Source: Azolla caroliniana
Lineage: Eukaryota; Polypodiophyta
Assembly (NCBI GenBank): GCA_043228905.1
Contig: JBHGNT010000135.1
Span: forward strand, 1-64,000
DNA length: 64,000 nucleotides
Direction: 5' to 3'
This document shows, piece after piece, positions 47,203 through 60,131 of this stretch. The first letter of the stretch is position 1; the number at the start of each line of letters is the position of its first letter. The translations under genes and the position numbers were made by a program. The notes beneath the pieces were generated by a model, which worked only from the letters and a program-made list of their open reading frames with translations, did no database searches and was not told the DNA's origin.

Positions 47203-50200
47203 ATGATCCCTAATTACCACCGCCATCATCGTCATCAGCAGCGGCAGATGATTAGCCATGGCAGTAGGAGCTTTCATCATGATGATCCATCGTATCTAAA
47301 CTCAGGTATTAGTTGTATGGCGATGAATACATTCCTAGCAAAACATAATTACACATCAATGGCCCATCCCAAGTCATCATCAGTCATTTGACACACTGGT
47401 AATTAACGACGATCGGTTTGCGTTTGCATTTTCCCTACTCCTATGCCCAATTAATCTTCCTCTTCTCCTAATCACATTCTTCATTGCTCTGAATCCTCTT
47501 TCACTTTTCGTATGCCTAATTATTCTTCTCATTTCATTAATCGTGAGCTCTATGATATGAATATCTGTCATGCTTTGCAAACCATATGCTTTATATGTAT
47601 TGTAATCTTCGCCGTGTCTGGTAATTGTACACTTAATTTCTACTTCTCCTTTTGCTAATCATGTGCTTAATTACTCTTCTTCTTCTGAATCCTCCTCACG
47701 CTAATACTCTGCCTTAATGAACGCACCCTGTCTTCTTCCGCTAAACATCGGATTGCTTTATCTTTCATAAATTTGAATCATTACTCTTGGGGGGGGGATT
47801 TGATTAAGATGATTAATTACCATCCTAATGATTTGTCTTCTCAGAGTGACATTCTCTTTATTTTGCATTCTTCTACATAATATACTTATTATAGGAATTG
47901 TTAAAACATGATCATGTTACCTTAATTGTTTGAAGGAGAATTATAATATATATGTGGGCGTTTTTAAGAATCACGATAAACTTGTCTGAGTGAATAATTA
48001 TCATTTAATGGTGAATCATATGGTCGGATTGCTTCCATATATTATGATTTTTTCACTTTTCCCATTAAATTGAGCAATGAATGCTTGTGTGCATGAATAC
48101 CTCACATTTTTGTAGCCACTTGCTCAAGACTTCCGGTTTGTTGTATGATAATGTAGTAAGTGATGCCTATAGGTAGTACACATTTAATCTAAAATCACTT
48201 TTGACCAAAGTTTTAATACAAATTGATTGATGAAGTCTTGGATGATGTTACTACATATAACTCTAGACTTTTTTAACTTTATAAACTTTTACCATTTATT
48301 ATCCGAATGAAAGACTCGGTCGATGACTCGGACATTGTTGTGGTGAGGAGCGAGTCAAGCCCCAATGCAAGGAGGAGTCACCGGTTGGGCACCACGCCTC
48401 CCGACCATCCCAAAGCCCGAAGGGAATCCGTATATAGCAAATCTCCTCATCATGGAAGGGAAATATTGATGAATTATACAACAGTTATGAAGTGTCATTC
48501 TCCATCGTCCAACTCTAGCACACCTAGCTTAATGCACGAGCTTAACAATCCCAATGGCTTTGCAACGAGGCCATCGTGTAGTTCCGTACGTAGCCCGGAG
48601 TATAGTCGTGAAGCACTCCACACAACGAATTCCCGCGTGACCAATCTTCTTCATTCATATGGGCATGATGAAAGGATGTTGCCCGTGACCGGCTCAAAAT
48701 GGGAGGATGCAGACAAGTGGATTAATGGCAATGGGTGCATTGACTCAAGGCTCAATTATGGTGTGAACACATCTCCTAGCTATGAGAGCTTGCAAACCAA
48801 ATCACCTCAAAACACACCTAGCTATATTAAAGATAACCATGTAACAAGATCACCCAAGTTAAACATACATAGCTTTAATAACGATTGCTTGTTAACGAGA
48901 TCACCTCATCATATTTCTAACCATAATTCTCACCACCATAATATTAATCCTCAAATTCCTCTTCCTAATGATAATGACATAAGAATCAAATCCTATCCTC
49001 CTATTCCTTCCCAAATTGTACAAGTAGATTGCATTAATCCCACAACCAAGTCCATAGCCAATATACTAGACATTACCCCACTTCCAACTTACATTCAAAA
49101 GAAGAAGGGACAACAAAGTAAAATGATTGATGTGAATAAACATATCATTGTCAATCATGAACTAGAAGAGAGCAAATTAGTGCATCGATTGCAAAGCGAA
49201 TACTGCAACTCACTATTATCAAATGAAAATAATGCACAACATCCCCCACATAACAATGCAATGGGAAGGCAGGTTCCACCACCAATGGAGGAGGAGTATA
49301 GGAAAGCACCCTATCGAGATGAGGGATCAGGTACTATTTCGCACACACATACATTGCCATTTCATATATTGATGCTTGCATTACTTTTGTTTGTAAATAA
49401 ATAAAGACTTCAAGTCATATCTACTTGTTAACACTTCACATCACATGTTGGGCCCCTCGTCATGACATCCTAGTATGTGTTATATAAGTTTCCTCCATTG
49501 GTGTCTTTTGGACCTTGGGTTCAAAAGTGATAGGAGGCATAATTTATAACTAGAAAATAATTAGCTCTTCACATGAGCCATCTTTCACCATCCTCTTCCA
49601 AGCAATCTTTCTTAAATAATATGATATTTACACATCAAAACCCCCCCCTTTTTAAAGGAAACCGCTTGTCCCCCCTTCTCTCCTAGAACTTTTTGTTTTG
49701 GAAAATTGTTGGCATATGCTTATCCTTTGCATTGTCACACTATTTGGAGAAGGATTTCTTTTTCGAAGGTGAAACATCACAATGTTGTTCTTCGTTATGA
49801 CATCAATGCAACACACATCCCTTTTCTAATGGAAGTCTGTTTGACGATCATGAGAAGAAAAAAAAGTCTACGACCCTGTAATTGATGGATGTGTGAGGCA
49901 ATTGTGTCAAGGACTATATTTCATACATTGCTTTTGTTCTTTTTGCATGTGGATTGATGCCCCTTTATATTCCCCCTTCAATGTCTCCATATGAGGAATA
50001 TGTTTTACTAAGAGAAATGTATAGCATCACGTATTTGACTTATAAATATGATAAATATTTCTCGCCTTTCAATACAATCCATCCAAGATTCCAATGTGAT
50101 GTCATGGAAAATAACATCTTAAGTTCATATGAAATTTCAAAAGTAAGACAACATCACTTAGATTGCAAGTTGTGTATGATCATGATCGTTTCTACTATTT

Positions 50201-52696
50201 ACATTTTAACTTGTACGTAATAAGCCTTAAACAACTCAAACAAGTTGCATGGTGAACAAGAAATCAATGATTTGAACTTGCCAATTACTACATTAATGAG
50301 TACAAGAGGGACACCAACAAACAAAAATGTTTTAGTCATACTTCAATACTAAGAAATTCGAGGATGTGTACTTGTTTATGCCCTCGGACTTTGTGTATGT
50401 ACACATATTTCAAATTGCGTGCTTCTTTGTGTGTATGCACAATATGTAACAACCCTCTTCTTATTAACCCTTAGGAAAGGCTAGAAGGTGAGTTTTAAAA
50501 CCTCATTAAAATGTGACACAAAAGGTTATAGGTTGAATAGCAAAAGTTAAACCGCACATGGGCCAATGACAATTCTGTTGACATATGTGAACTTGTTATG
50601 GACAGGAGAAGTCATTATTGACATATGAAAAGTTTACTGTCTCTTTTAAGCAGAGGGTTGAGGGAAACATAAAGCTCAAGGTTGTTTCCTTGATTGGGCT
50701 TTCATAAATGATGCCTACATTTATGAACTCTATAAATCATTCTTTATTTACCCTTTTAATTTCTATTTCACACCCAAATCCCTAATCGACAATGCACATT
50801 TGTAATTTGGCTAAGGTCATTTCAAGAATTCCTCTCATTTATTATGTGTGTATTTTGAATAACTCCTAGCAAGCTAGAATACAATGTATATGTATGCATG
50901 TAATTTGAAGTACACCTTTCGTACTACATATATTGAATAACATAAAGAAAGGGCTTTCAAAAACCCCTTATCATTAGCTCTTTGTTGTGCTTAATACCTT
51001 AAAATGCATGAAGAAAAAACAATGTTTTATTCAATTGTACTTCTAACAAGGGGAAGTGATGTCTTTGGATTTTCAGATAGGTTTGGAACTAGAGAGTCAC
51101 ATGTGGTTGGGAATTCTTATGTGGATATGATGAATAAAGGTCATTTCATCAAAGATACAATTGTGATATCAAAATTAAGAGAAGTGGGCACACAAATTAC
51201 ATCAGTTGATGGTTCAACAAGCACATCAAGGTATTTATTACCGTCCACCTATTTCTGCTTATAACGTGTCTTTGATAATAATTTTGAATGTCATTAGTAT
51301 ATTGTTTTATCCATGTTTCTTCCCTTGGAAACAATGTTGTGAGGTCTAGTAAATATATGTTTTGTTACTCCAAAGACACACTAAGGCATGCTAAGATAAA
51401 TACGTACTTCATTTTACGTCTTTCTACATATTGATGTTCAATCATCTCATGCTCAAAGACATAGATGGAGAGAAACTAGATTTGGTCCTTCCCATCATGT
51501 TGTGTCAAATCCCATATACATTGTAATGAGAGTAATGGTACCAAAGGCACGAAGATATTTCTGCTAGAACATATTAAGTTGACACAACAATGTGCATGAA
51601 GTTACCTATGCTTATATAATACTTCATCTACTTAATGACCTTGATTATATAAAAGTTTGTTGATGTTAGTGATATTTCTTCCATGATCTAATTCCATAAT
51701 CAAGCACACTAAGATAATAGATAGACACATGAGTTCAAATGATAAGAGGAAAAACTTTTATTTATTCTCTTTCTAGTGTACTTATACATGTGCCTCTTAT
51801 GGGGTTGGTGCATGTATGGGTAAGACTTATACATGTGTGTGAGAGGGATTAAATCGAAGTTGATAATGATGCACAGGTACCCATCAAAAAATGGAAGCCC
51901 AATCATGTCCCCAGCGAGGCATAACACACCTGCACGAATACGATCCATGCGGCTAAGTAACAATAGTGACAACAATGCTTTACATCAACAAATGCATGAA
52001 TATAGACTAGATGTAGAGGAAGTGGTGTATTGCCATCGAGCTAAGTTGGAGTTGCAAGAGTTGTCAGAGGGTGAGCACATAGGGCAAAGCTTCCATTGGA
52101 CCTCTCGTGAAGCCGAGGAGGCCGATCTAAGCACCAGCTTACGCCATTATGACAATTACCATAATGACATTGACTATATTTCAATCCATCCCAAGCTTGC
52201 TAAGTATCTCTCTCTCTCTCTCTCTCTCTCACTTGCACAATAATTTATCCACATCACATGTATGTATGTCATTACTAAACATTATTTATAATGCATTATG
52301 TTCTTGTAGATTGCGACAAAAAGAAGAGAAAATAGAGGCATGGGAGAAACATACCAAGGAAAAGGCTAATGCTCAATTGAAGAAGCTTGAGGTAAGTAAC
52401 AATAGCTAAATAGAACATCTTCAAATAATACCAAACGTATAATAAATGCATAATTTTGATTGTTTCTCATGTGATAAATTTGTTATGTCTAGGAACAACT
52501 AGAGAAAAAAAGGGTTGAAACCACCAATAAGATACTAGAAAAACTCGCTATAACTCGAAGAAAAGCAGAAGAAAAGCGTGCTAGTATACTTACCCAACAA
52601 AAGAAAGTCTTTGTGAAGCCTCAAAGGCATCGGAGAAGCCCTTCCCCTTCCCAAACAATTAAAGGTTTATGCTTTAATTTCATTGCAGAACCATAA
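47203..52696 (+). CDS. Remorin family protein with long N-terminal region, six exons
   Basis: Exons 47203-47305, 48314-49330, 51077-51230, 51877-52203, 52310-52391 and 52493-52696 join in frame to 628 aa. The long, disordered N-terminus is rich in Ser, His, Asn and Pro with repeated S/R-SP sites (RSPEYS, TRSPKL, TRSPHH). It contains GSKWEDADKWI (161-171), typical of long plant remorins, and a conserved KLREVGTQITS plus SPIMSPARHNTPAR block. Exons 4-6 encode the C-terminal remorin coiled coil: LRQKEEKIEAWEKHTKEKA, then KKRVETTNKILEKLAITRRK and AEEKRAS. The protein ends GLCFNFIAEP with one Cys that could be acylated. Remorins are plasma-membrane nanodomain scaffolds that work with receptor kinases in symbiosis, immunity and cell-to-cell transport. 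Upstream non-coding or extra coding exons cannot be excluded. Confidence 0.9.
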
Positions 52697-55600
52697 AATT
52701 GCCCTCTCACTACAAATATTGATGCACCATATTCATTTTTTTTGTATCACAAAACATGTGCTTTGTACAATGTCATCGACCTATTGTATAACACCTCTAA
52801 AATAAGGTTCATGTGCTAACAATTTAACTATTTTTTTTGTATTCGTTCTTTGACGACGATGAAGAATTATATAATTTAGCTACTGATTGATGTGACATTA
52901 GTAAAAAGATGCCCCACATTTGCTAAAACGTTGTGGAATTTTTTAATTTGCCACTTGGTAATATTTATACAAGATATCTCTCTATATAATTTCTTCAAAT
53001 ACACATGGATCAAAAAGGAAAGGATCGATTATTAAGAAAAAATTACCAATCACCAAGTTGGCTTGCCCATTAAGGGCCATGTAAATGTAGGTCAAGTGAA
53101 TATCTAACTAGATCTACTCAATAAGTTTTTGTTGTTTATTTTGGAAGGCCTTCTTTTAATCTTTCAAACACATACCAACACTCATTAGTTGATTTTCAGT
53201 TGTTGGTTTGAAACTAGTTGTCCCAATTCCCACCATCTAGAATTCACACTATCCCCTACCATTTGGTACATGATCAATGTTGAGGTAGTATCATATATCC
53301 ACTTCCCCACATTCTCTATTTGCATTACATTATTAATATAGGTACATGATGTACTTGAGCATTTGAGAGTGAGTTGGTTTCAATAAGGCAAACATTGTTT
53401 GTCCAAACTTCATCACCATGCTAGTCATGTGTCTCATGAACTCAATAATCATGGTACTAAGTTTCAATACATTAACCTGAGCTAAACACACAATATGAAA
53501 TTTGAAAGACAGAAGTTTCCTAAATGTTCTAGCTCGTTTTGTCATAACTATTTGGCAAGTTTTAGGAACCATAAAGGTTAATTCACTCTTGATCCAAAAG
53601 AATATAATATGGGTTTATATTTATGATATAATGTGACTCAAACAACATAATTAAATTACATGAGTTAACTCGATAGAATGGTGAATTCTATTACCAAGCA
53701 AGTACATCACATTGCACACCTCGTACCATCATTGACTTACTTTAATGATATATTATCGCATTTATTTCTTGAGAACACTAAGCCTTGTACTTGTGAAGTT
53801 CATGAAGGCCATCTCCGACGTCAAGTAGATGTTACTACATATACATATACATACACATTATACCAATAAAAACCATCATGATGGAGGAAAAATGGAATGG
53901 GAAAGGTTAATACATTGATATCAATTATTGGGAGTGCAGCAAATATCTCTAGTAGGTATTGTAAATCTTGTCAAATAAATTATACACATAGCCATTGCTT
54001 TTTAGGAGGATGGTTGCATGGCTTTGTTATAAGTGGTGCCATGGAGTCACATTGTAGATTGTTTAAAATAAGATAGCGGGGGCCCTAGATGGCATTACCA
54101 TTTTTCAAGAACAGGGTCTGATATATTAGGAAAGTTTCTCCATCAACACCTTGCTCGTTGTATCTATGTTGAAGAGTTGATCACTCAATCATGTGTTTAT
54201 AGGCTTTTATAAGGCAATGCCATTGAGCCACATCGTAGGTTTTTTAAAATAAGATAGAGGGGGCTCTTGATGCCATTACCAATTTTCAAGAACAATATGT
54301 GATAATATTAGGGAAGTTTCTCCATTAAAACCTGGTTCATATCTACGTTGAGGGTTTATCACTCAACGTGTTTGTATCTTTTTGTTGTTGATGAAGGTTG
54401 ATTCACTGTGAAGCCATGGTAGATTGTAGTGATTGACTTGCCTCTCAACCATATGCTAAATTTGTTGAGCCAAGCACAATGGGCAATTGCTTAGCTTGAA
54501 AGAATGGACCACCAAAGTGGGATGTTAGGAGCTTGTTAATATGAGGTTGCACTAAATCCCATAAGCTAGACATCCCTACATCTTATTTGGTGTTTTGGTC
54601 ACAACCATAGAACCAAGAAAAGGACATGCAACGACCTGTAAAGTCCCTCTCTCTATACTCATGTCTTTATCAAATAGTCAAAGACTCATGAGATCAATGT
54701 GTACATGAACTCTTGAAATTACATAGAAATTGCTTTCTAGAAACTACATATAACAATTTCCTTGTTCACTATGAGAAATTGCTCTCTAAAATTTTGTGTT
54801 GTCCTCTTCTTTTTGTACACTACAATTTAGCTCATGCTATTCAATATATCTATACTTTGAAGGATGTTTTTCGTCCCTCCACTAACGATCTCCAATGGAA
54901 TAGAGAAGTCTATTTTATGTTATTGTGTCAATATACAATCCATTACTTGTATCACCACACGTGTATCCATTTGGAACAAAAACGACACTTAATCATCACT
55001 GCACTTGTCGACAGGAAGTCTTTTCACTATTTTGTTATTATGTTTTAGTATTTTAGCAGTAAATAAAAATATCTTTAAATACCATGAGTCATGACAATCT
55101 ACTGGACTTTTACAACCAAATACACTCAATTAGGAGATTGTTTTCCCGTTATTCCATGCAAGTGTCAAATCATATACAAGATTTCACTATCAAGTGACTT
55201 TCCCCATGCTCGTTATTACATTTGAAAATATTCAAAACATTGACCTAGTTCATTTGATTGTGCACTTGATGCTCAGTTACAAAAAGAACAACGTCAAAGT
55301 TGTGAATTGTGATACTCAACAAAACAAAAACCGTGCAAAGTTCAAATTGTATACACTTCATGAAAAAGATCCCATCATTCACTAACATGATGATTGAAAT
55401 TTACACGGTGTCATTAGGAAATATTAGTAAAGAGAACAATATCATATAGATACACCTCAACAATCATTACAACCTTCATCGTGGTCCATTGTTTTCCTTC
55501 CTGATTTCTACCACTGTTGCTAGTTCATATAGGATCATTTCTCATCACCTTGAATAAGTATCAATGGCTTTTGTATTCAAGCATTAATTATAAATCCGAC

Positions 55601-56379
55601 AAAGTTATACATTTCTCTATATAAAAGCTTTGAATTTGTGTTCTCTCATTGGTAAAATATTTTATCTTGAACCTTGTTAAATGTTCATAATCAACATTTC
55701 CCCATATATAAAAATATTTTAACATTCCTTCTTAACATAGAGTCGTAGCTTTCAAGCCCTAGCTTCATTTATTGGTTGTATTCTCATAGCTCTCTTGCAC
55801 ATATTCATGAATGATGGCTTGGAAGCGAGTACATTGCATGGGAACGAATGTGATTAGGGATAGGCTTTGCCTTTTGCATGGGAACAAATGGGATAGGTTT
55901 AGGCTTTGTGTTTTGGATGGGGAGTTTTTGCGGTTGGGCATATAATGTAATTGTACCAAATAACACGATGAAACCCATGCATTCCAAAGTCTTCAGACAA
56001 ATTTTATTTATTTCTCTACATAAACCTAGATTTTTGTGAAAGTTTATGTACATGAAAACTGTCCATCTTAAAAAAATTTGGCTACAGCTAGGGAATGGCT
56101 GCCATTAGAGCTTGAATTTGCTTTATGGATGAGAAGCATCTTTTTGATTGGACGTATAATGTACTTTACCAACAAAAAATGTGAAAATTTGCATTCCAAA
56201 AGTTTTTGATAAATGTTTTTATAGGTCACTTTGTTTCAAACTAGAGCTTCATGAAACTTTATATGCATAAAAAACAAGACCATGTTAAAAAAACTAGAAA
56301 AAAGGCCGTCACAGGCAAATAATTTGATTCATTGAATAAGTTTACATTGAGCCTTGGCTACTGAATGGAAGGCAAAAAC
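52697..56379. other. Intergenic, no gene recognised
   Basis: The first part is probably the remorin 3'UTR. A tandem duplication lies at 54020-54378. Short ORFs show no family features. Confidence 0.55.
54020..54378. repeat. About 182-bp tandem duplication
   Basis: Copies at 54020-54201 and 54202-54378 share GGCTTT(G)TTATAAG, TTTAAAATAAGATAG(C/A)GGGGG and TTTTCAAGAACA, then (A/G)GGAAAGTTTCTCCAT-type sequence and TCACTCAA. Divergence is moderate. Confidence 0.88.
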
Positions 56380-56538
56380 CATAGTATGAACCATACGTAC
56401 CATACATGCACTCGCATTCGAGAATGTTTCAATCATTCGAGTATGGTAAACACCCAAGAAGTATGGTAAATACCATACTTTTGTATTCATTATTTATTAT
56501 AAGGTAAGAAAGTTAAGGTAAAAAGTGATTAAAAAAAA

Positions 56539-56850
56539 GTTAAGGAATTATCAACCACCGCGGTGGCTGTTCCCTCCAAGTGTTCCTAACATCTAGATGG
56601 GTGTTGCCATGAGGAGCGAATGGAGGACATCTATGCTGAATTCTGTTTTGTATGAGGCTCACGTGGAGAATATGTGTTCGAGTAATGCTATACACATAGA
56701 ATGATGTGGTGTTTTGGAGTTGTTTTTTTTATGTTGTTTCATCTACACATTGTTTTCCTTTGACATGCAAGATGTCTTGTAAGATATGAGTTGTAAATGA
56801 TTCCTTTGACATTCTTAACTAATGGAGGTAGATGTTTTTGGAAATGGAAA
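56539..56850 (+). mobile_element. LINE fragment nested in the hAT MITE, 19-bp target duplication
   Basis: The direct repeat AAAAAGTGATTAAAAAAAA lies at 56520-56538 and 56851-56869. The insert begins near GTTAAGGAATTATC and ends CTAATGGAGGTAGATG...GGAAATGG plus an A-tail. It matches the older copy at 18330-18625. A long target duplication and A-tail show target-primed reverse transcription. Confidence 0.88.
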
Positions 56851-56869
56851 AAAAAGTGATTAAAAAAAA

Positions 56870-57169
56870 GGGAAAAGTACCAGGATACCCCTGGAAGTTC
56901 GTCTATTTACCAGAATGCCCCTGGAAGTTCCAAATTGACCAAACTACCCCTATGTCCAAAAAAATACACTTTATAAAGTAATTATACACTCAAATCCTTG
57001 GTAAATAGGGCTAGTTTGGGTCCATTTCTTCCATCTTTGGTAAATAGGGCTTGTAGATTTGAGTGTATAATTACTTTATAAAGTGTAATTTTTTGGACAT
57101 AGGGGTAGTTTGGTAAATTTGGAACTTCCAGAATAGATGAACTTCCAAGGGTATCCTGGTACTTTTCCC
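56870..57169. mobile_element. 300-bp foldback MITE (Mutator-like target duplication)
   Basis: Almost the whole element is an inverted repeat: it starts GGGAAAAGTACCAGGATACC and ends with the complement GGTATCCTGGTACTTTTCCC. The left arm (56870 to about 56998) and right arm (about 57060-57169) pair through CCAAACTACCCCTATGTCC and ACTTTATAAAGTAATTATAC. The flanks TAAAAAAAA at 56861-56869 and 57170-57178 form a 9-bp duplication, as in Mutator-like elements, though an A-run makes the exact length less certain. No ORF. Transcripts would fold into a long hairpin. Confidence 0.88.
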
Positions 57170-57276
57170 TAAAAAAAACATAAGAACGTTTTGATAACAT
57201 ACGCATTTGTTTTCAACCGTATGAAAAAGAATGTTTTCCAAATACATTCGAGTATATTACATACTATGGCAAAAAC

Positions 57277-60131
57277 TATAGGAATTTTTAGACTTTGGTT
57301 GGATAAGTAGGAGTTATTTAACATAATCATATCAATATGTGCTAAAGTATAATATGAATGTATTGCCTTTCTGCAACTTATTTACTGCTATATAGTGATT
57401 TGAATTATTTTTAATAATTGTTGTTGTAAAGCTTGTATTTTGCACATAAATCTTGCGGCTAGTCCCAAACAATGAGTTTGATGCAACAACCATTCTATAA
57501 ATATAGTATAACTATAAGATGAAATCATGCATTAAAAAAGTTTTTATAGTTTAAGACCATGGAGTAAAATGAACTCTTCATCATGTTGGTTGGAGATAAT
57601 GCACCATAACAACTCTTCATCTTGTTGGTTGGCATCGGAACATTGATATTGACATATTTTCAATTATATGTATTAAACAATGTGAAGGAAGCCTTCTTAA
57701 TAAAGGATACATTTGAACGAGATATAGTGAAATATAAAAATGCAAAGCATATGAGACTCTAATGAATCGAAGGATAATAACATTGAAATCCACTAAAAGC
57801 AATGGCCTTTGTTATTTACAAAAGCAACATGAATATCTACACTAAATTTACATAGAGAAATCAATTCGGAAAGAAAATATGGAAAACTTTCCATCTATAT
57901 ATATATATCATGTGATAAACATTGTCAAGAGAGGAGGCTAACATATTAGAACTATATTCCTAGTTTTTGGCTTTACAAACTACCAACAAGGACCATATGC
58001 TAGAGAACGATTTATTACCTCTAAGTGGCAACACTAACAAGTCATTATATGCAAAGTACAACATGCATTGCCAATTGTTTCAAAAGTAGTGATGATTTAA
58101 CCTTCATAAACCTAGAGGAATTAGTTGTGAATAAAATATAGGCTTTACAATACCAACTCAGCCTCTCAAATAGTGGTTTGTCTTATCACATGATTGGGAA
58201 GAACACTCCAATTTCTCTTTTATCTCAACCAACGGATGGTACATTTCGTTAAGCAACACGAAAATGACGTAAACTTTAGGGTCTTATATCATGATACTTT
58301 GATAAGAGATACAAAACATATTTGGTCAATCATATTCTCCTAGTCTATAGAGTGTATACCTTTATTCATATTATTTAATATTGGGAGGCTTTTGTCTATC
58401 ATAACTTTGCATTTTTATAACCAGCAAAACAATCTAGTCTTGTTATTTTATATTCCATAGATTCCTTTTGTCTTTCTAGTCCCCCCTAGCATATTTGATT
58501 TTACCTATAATGGGTTCCCATAAAAGTTGACAAATTAGATAAAGTCATATAATGCGTTTCCAAGCCACCAAATAACTAGTGAGCATGTGTCCTCTAGTAA
58601 ATATGCTTTTAGGCATGTTGCACCCTACAATTTAGACCCCAATCTCATTCTACGCCTTTATGGAAAGACAAGCATATGAGATGCTCTTTTTTCCCAAGCA
58701 AGGGATCCGTGCAGCCTCGTAAATGAAGTGGAGATAGATAGCATATTAAAGCTATTAATAATTCCTCTTACTCTTAGTGGACCTCTTATTAGTAGGGGTT
58801 TTATTGAATAAAATGTATCCATAACTCTATATCAATTTGGCTGTTTTTGTTTCATAAGTACGAATTTCTTATATTATCATGTTTGGACATACACACAAAA
58901 TGTCTTATGTATTTCAATGGGATTTGTTAAAAGGTGAAACCAACATTTTTTCTAAAGAGATTGAAAGATGAAAAAGTATTGTGAACTCGTTGTTGGTCGT
59001 CAAATAGATTTGGTAGATGTGGTGGAAAAAATGTTAAGAATTAAGATAAAATTCTATTGAGGATTCATTATATGCATCACATAAATGACTAAAAGTACAT
59101 TTGTAGAAGATCAAAACACACTATGTTGCGATCCACAATGGTACTAACATACATCAACACCCTCTGAGTGCACATCGCTTTTTGTGTGCATGAACCAACT
59201 ACGAAGGTTGATTGTGTAGCTAAGGTCAAGCCATGTGATTATCATGCAGATCAAATTGCTGACAATACTCCTATAATGTGATGGTTTGTGAATCATAGAG
59301 ATCGAGTCCATATGAAAGTTTAGGTTTTTAGTCAAGCAAGGTTGTGTTCAGCTTGCTTGTAGAGCAAATCTAATCTGAGATGTAATTGCATGGGGAAAAT
59401 AAAATCTCATGTAATTTCACCTCGAATTCATTAAGGAAAAATCCTTCACTTTCTTAATGTATACAAAGTGTTCTCTTCCAATCACTAGGTTGTCGACACA
59501 CAAGAGAATAAGCAACATGAGTTTTTAGAGTACGCTTGTGTGTAGAGTAAAGTGCCTAACTTGGACATCAAAAGCCAATGGTTTTTAGGTACTACATGAG
59601 CTTCAAGTGCCACAAGTTTGGTGCTTGGTTATATATAGCTTTATGAATTGACATATTGTGCAAGCATGGAATTCTGAATTGAATCCCAATGGTTTGCATA
59701 TGTAGACCTCCGGTCCCTTTCAAAAACAACATACGTCACATCCATTTCATGGAGGTGCCACACCTTTGCATCCACTAGCACTAACGTGGTTCACATGGTC
59801 ATCAATTTGCAATGGGGGCAAAGTGGTGAATGTTGTGAATTTATGATGTAAATAGGATAAACTAGAGGGAAGTCCAAATGGCCAACCTAGTGTGCACCCT
59901 CAAAGTAGAAGTATGAATACGAGACATTTGAAATTTGAAGGGTTGTATGTTGCTTTGTAGACTTCAAGAATGCTTTTGATGAGGTGCCTTTTGTACATGT
60001 TTGAAGATGTATGGAAGACCCATTACTACTTGAATTTATGCATACAATTTATAACATATACACATCTATGAGAATTTGATATGTCTTACATGTGTAAGAG
60101 CTTAATTTTCAAATAGTTTCACTAGCATTAC
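57277..60131. other. Intergenic, no gene recognised
   Basis: AT-rich DNA without family-level coding signal or clear repeat. Confidence 0.55.

Larger units (their letters stand above)
56380..57268. mobile_element. hAT-type MITE interrupted by two nested insertions
   Basis: Starts CATAGTATG and ends CATACTATG, bracketed by the 8-bp duplication GCAAAAAC (56372-56379 and 57269-57276). The first 160 bases and last 90 bases match the intact 263-bp MITE at 41635-41897, including ACCATACATGCA and CAATCATTCGAGTAT. The middle is foreign: a LINE fragment (56539-56850) and a foldback element (56870-57169). Confidence 0.9.

Noticed and set aside
51004-51076. Upstream part of the ORF (MHEEKTMF...) as remorin coding sequence
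   Set aside because: Only the TTTTCAG acceptor at 51076 keeps the phase with exon 2. The earlier AG sites are out of frame, so this stretch is intron.
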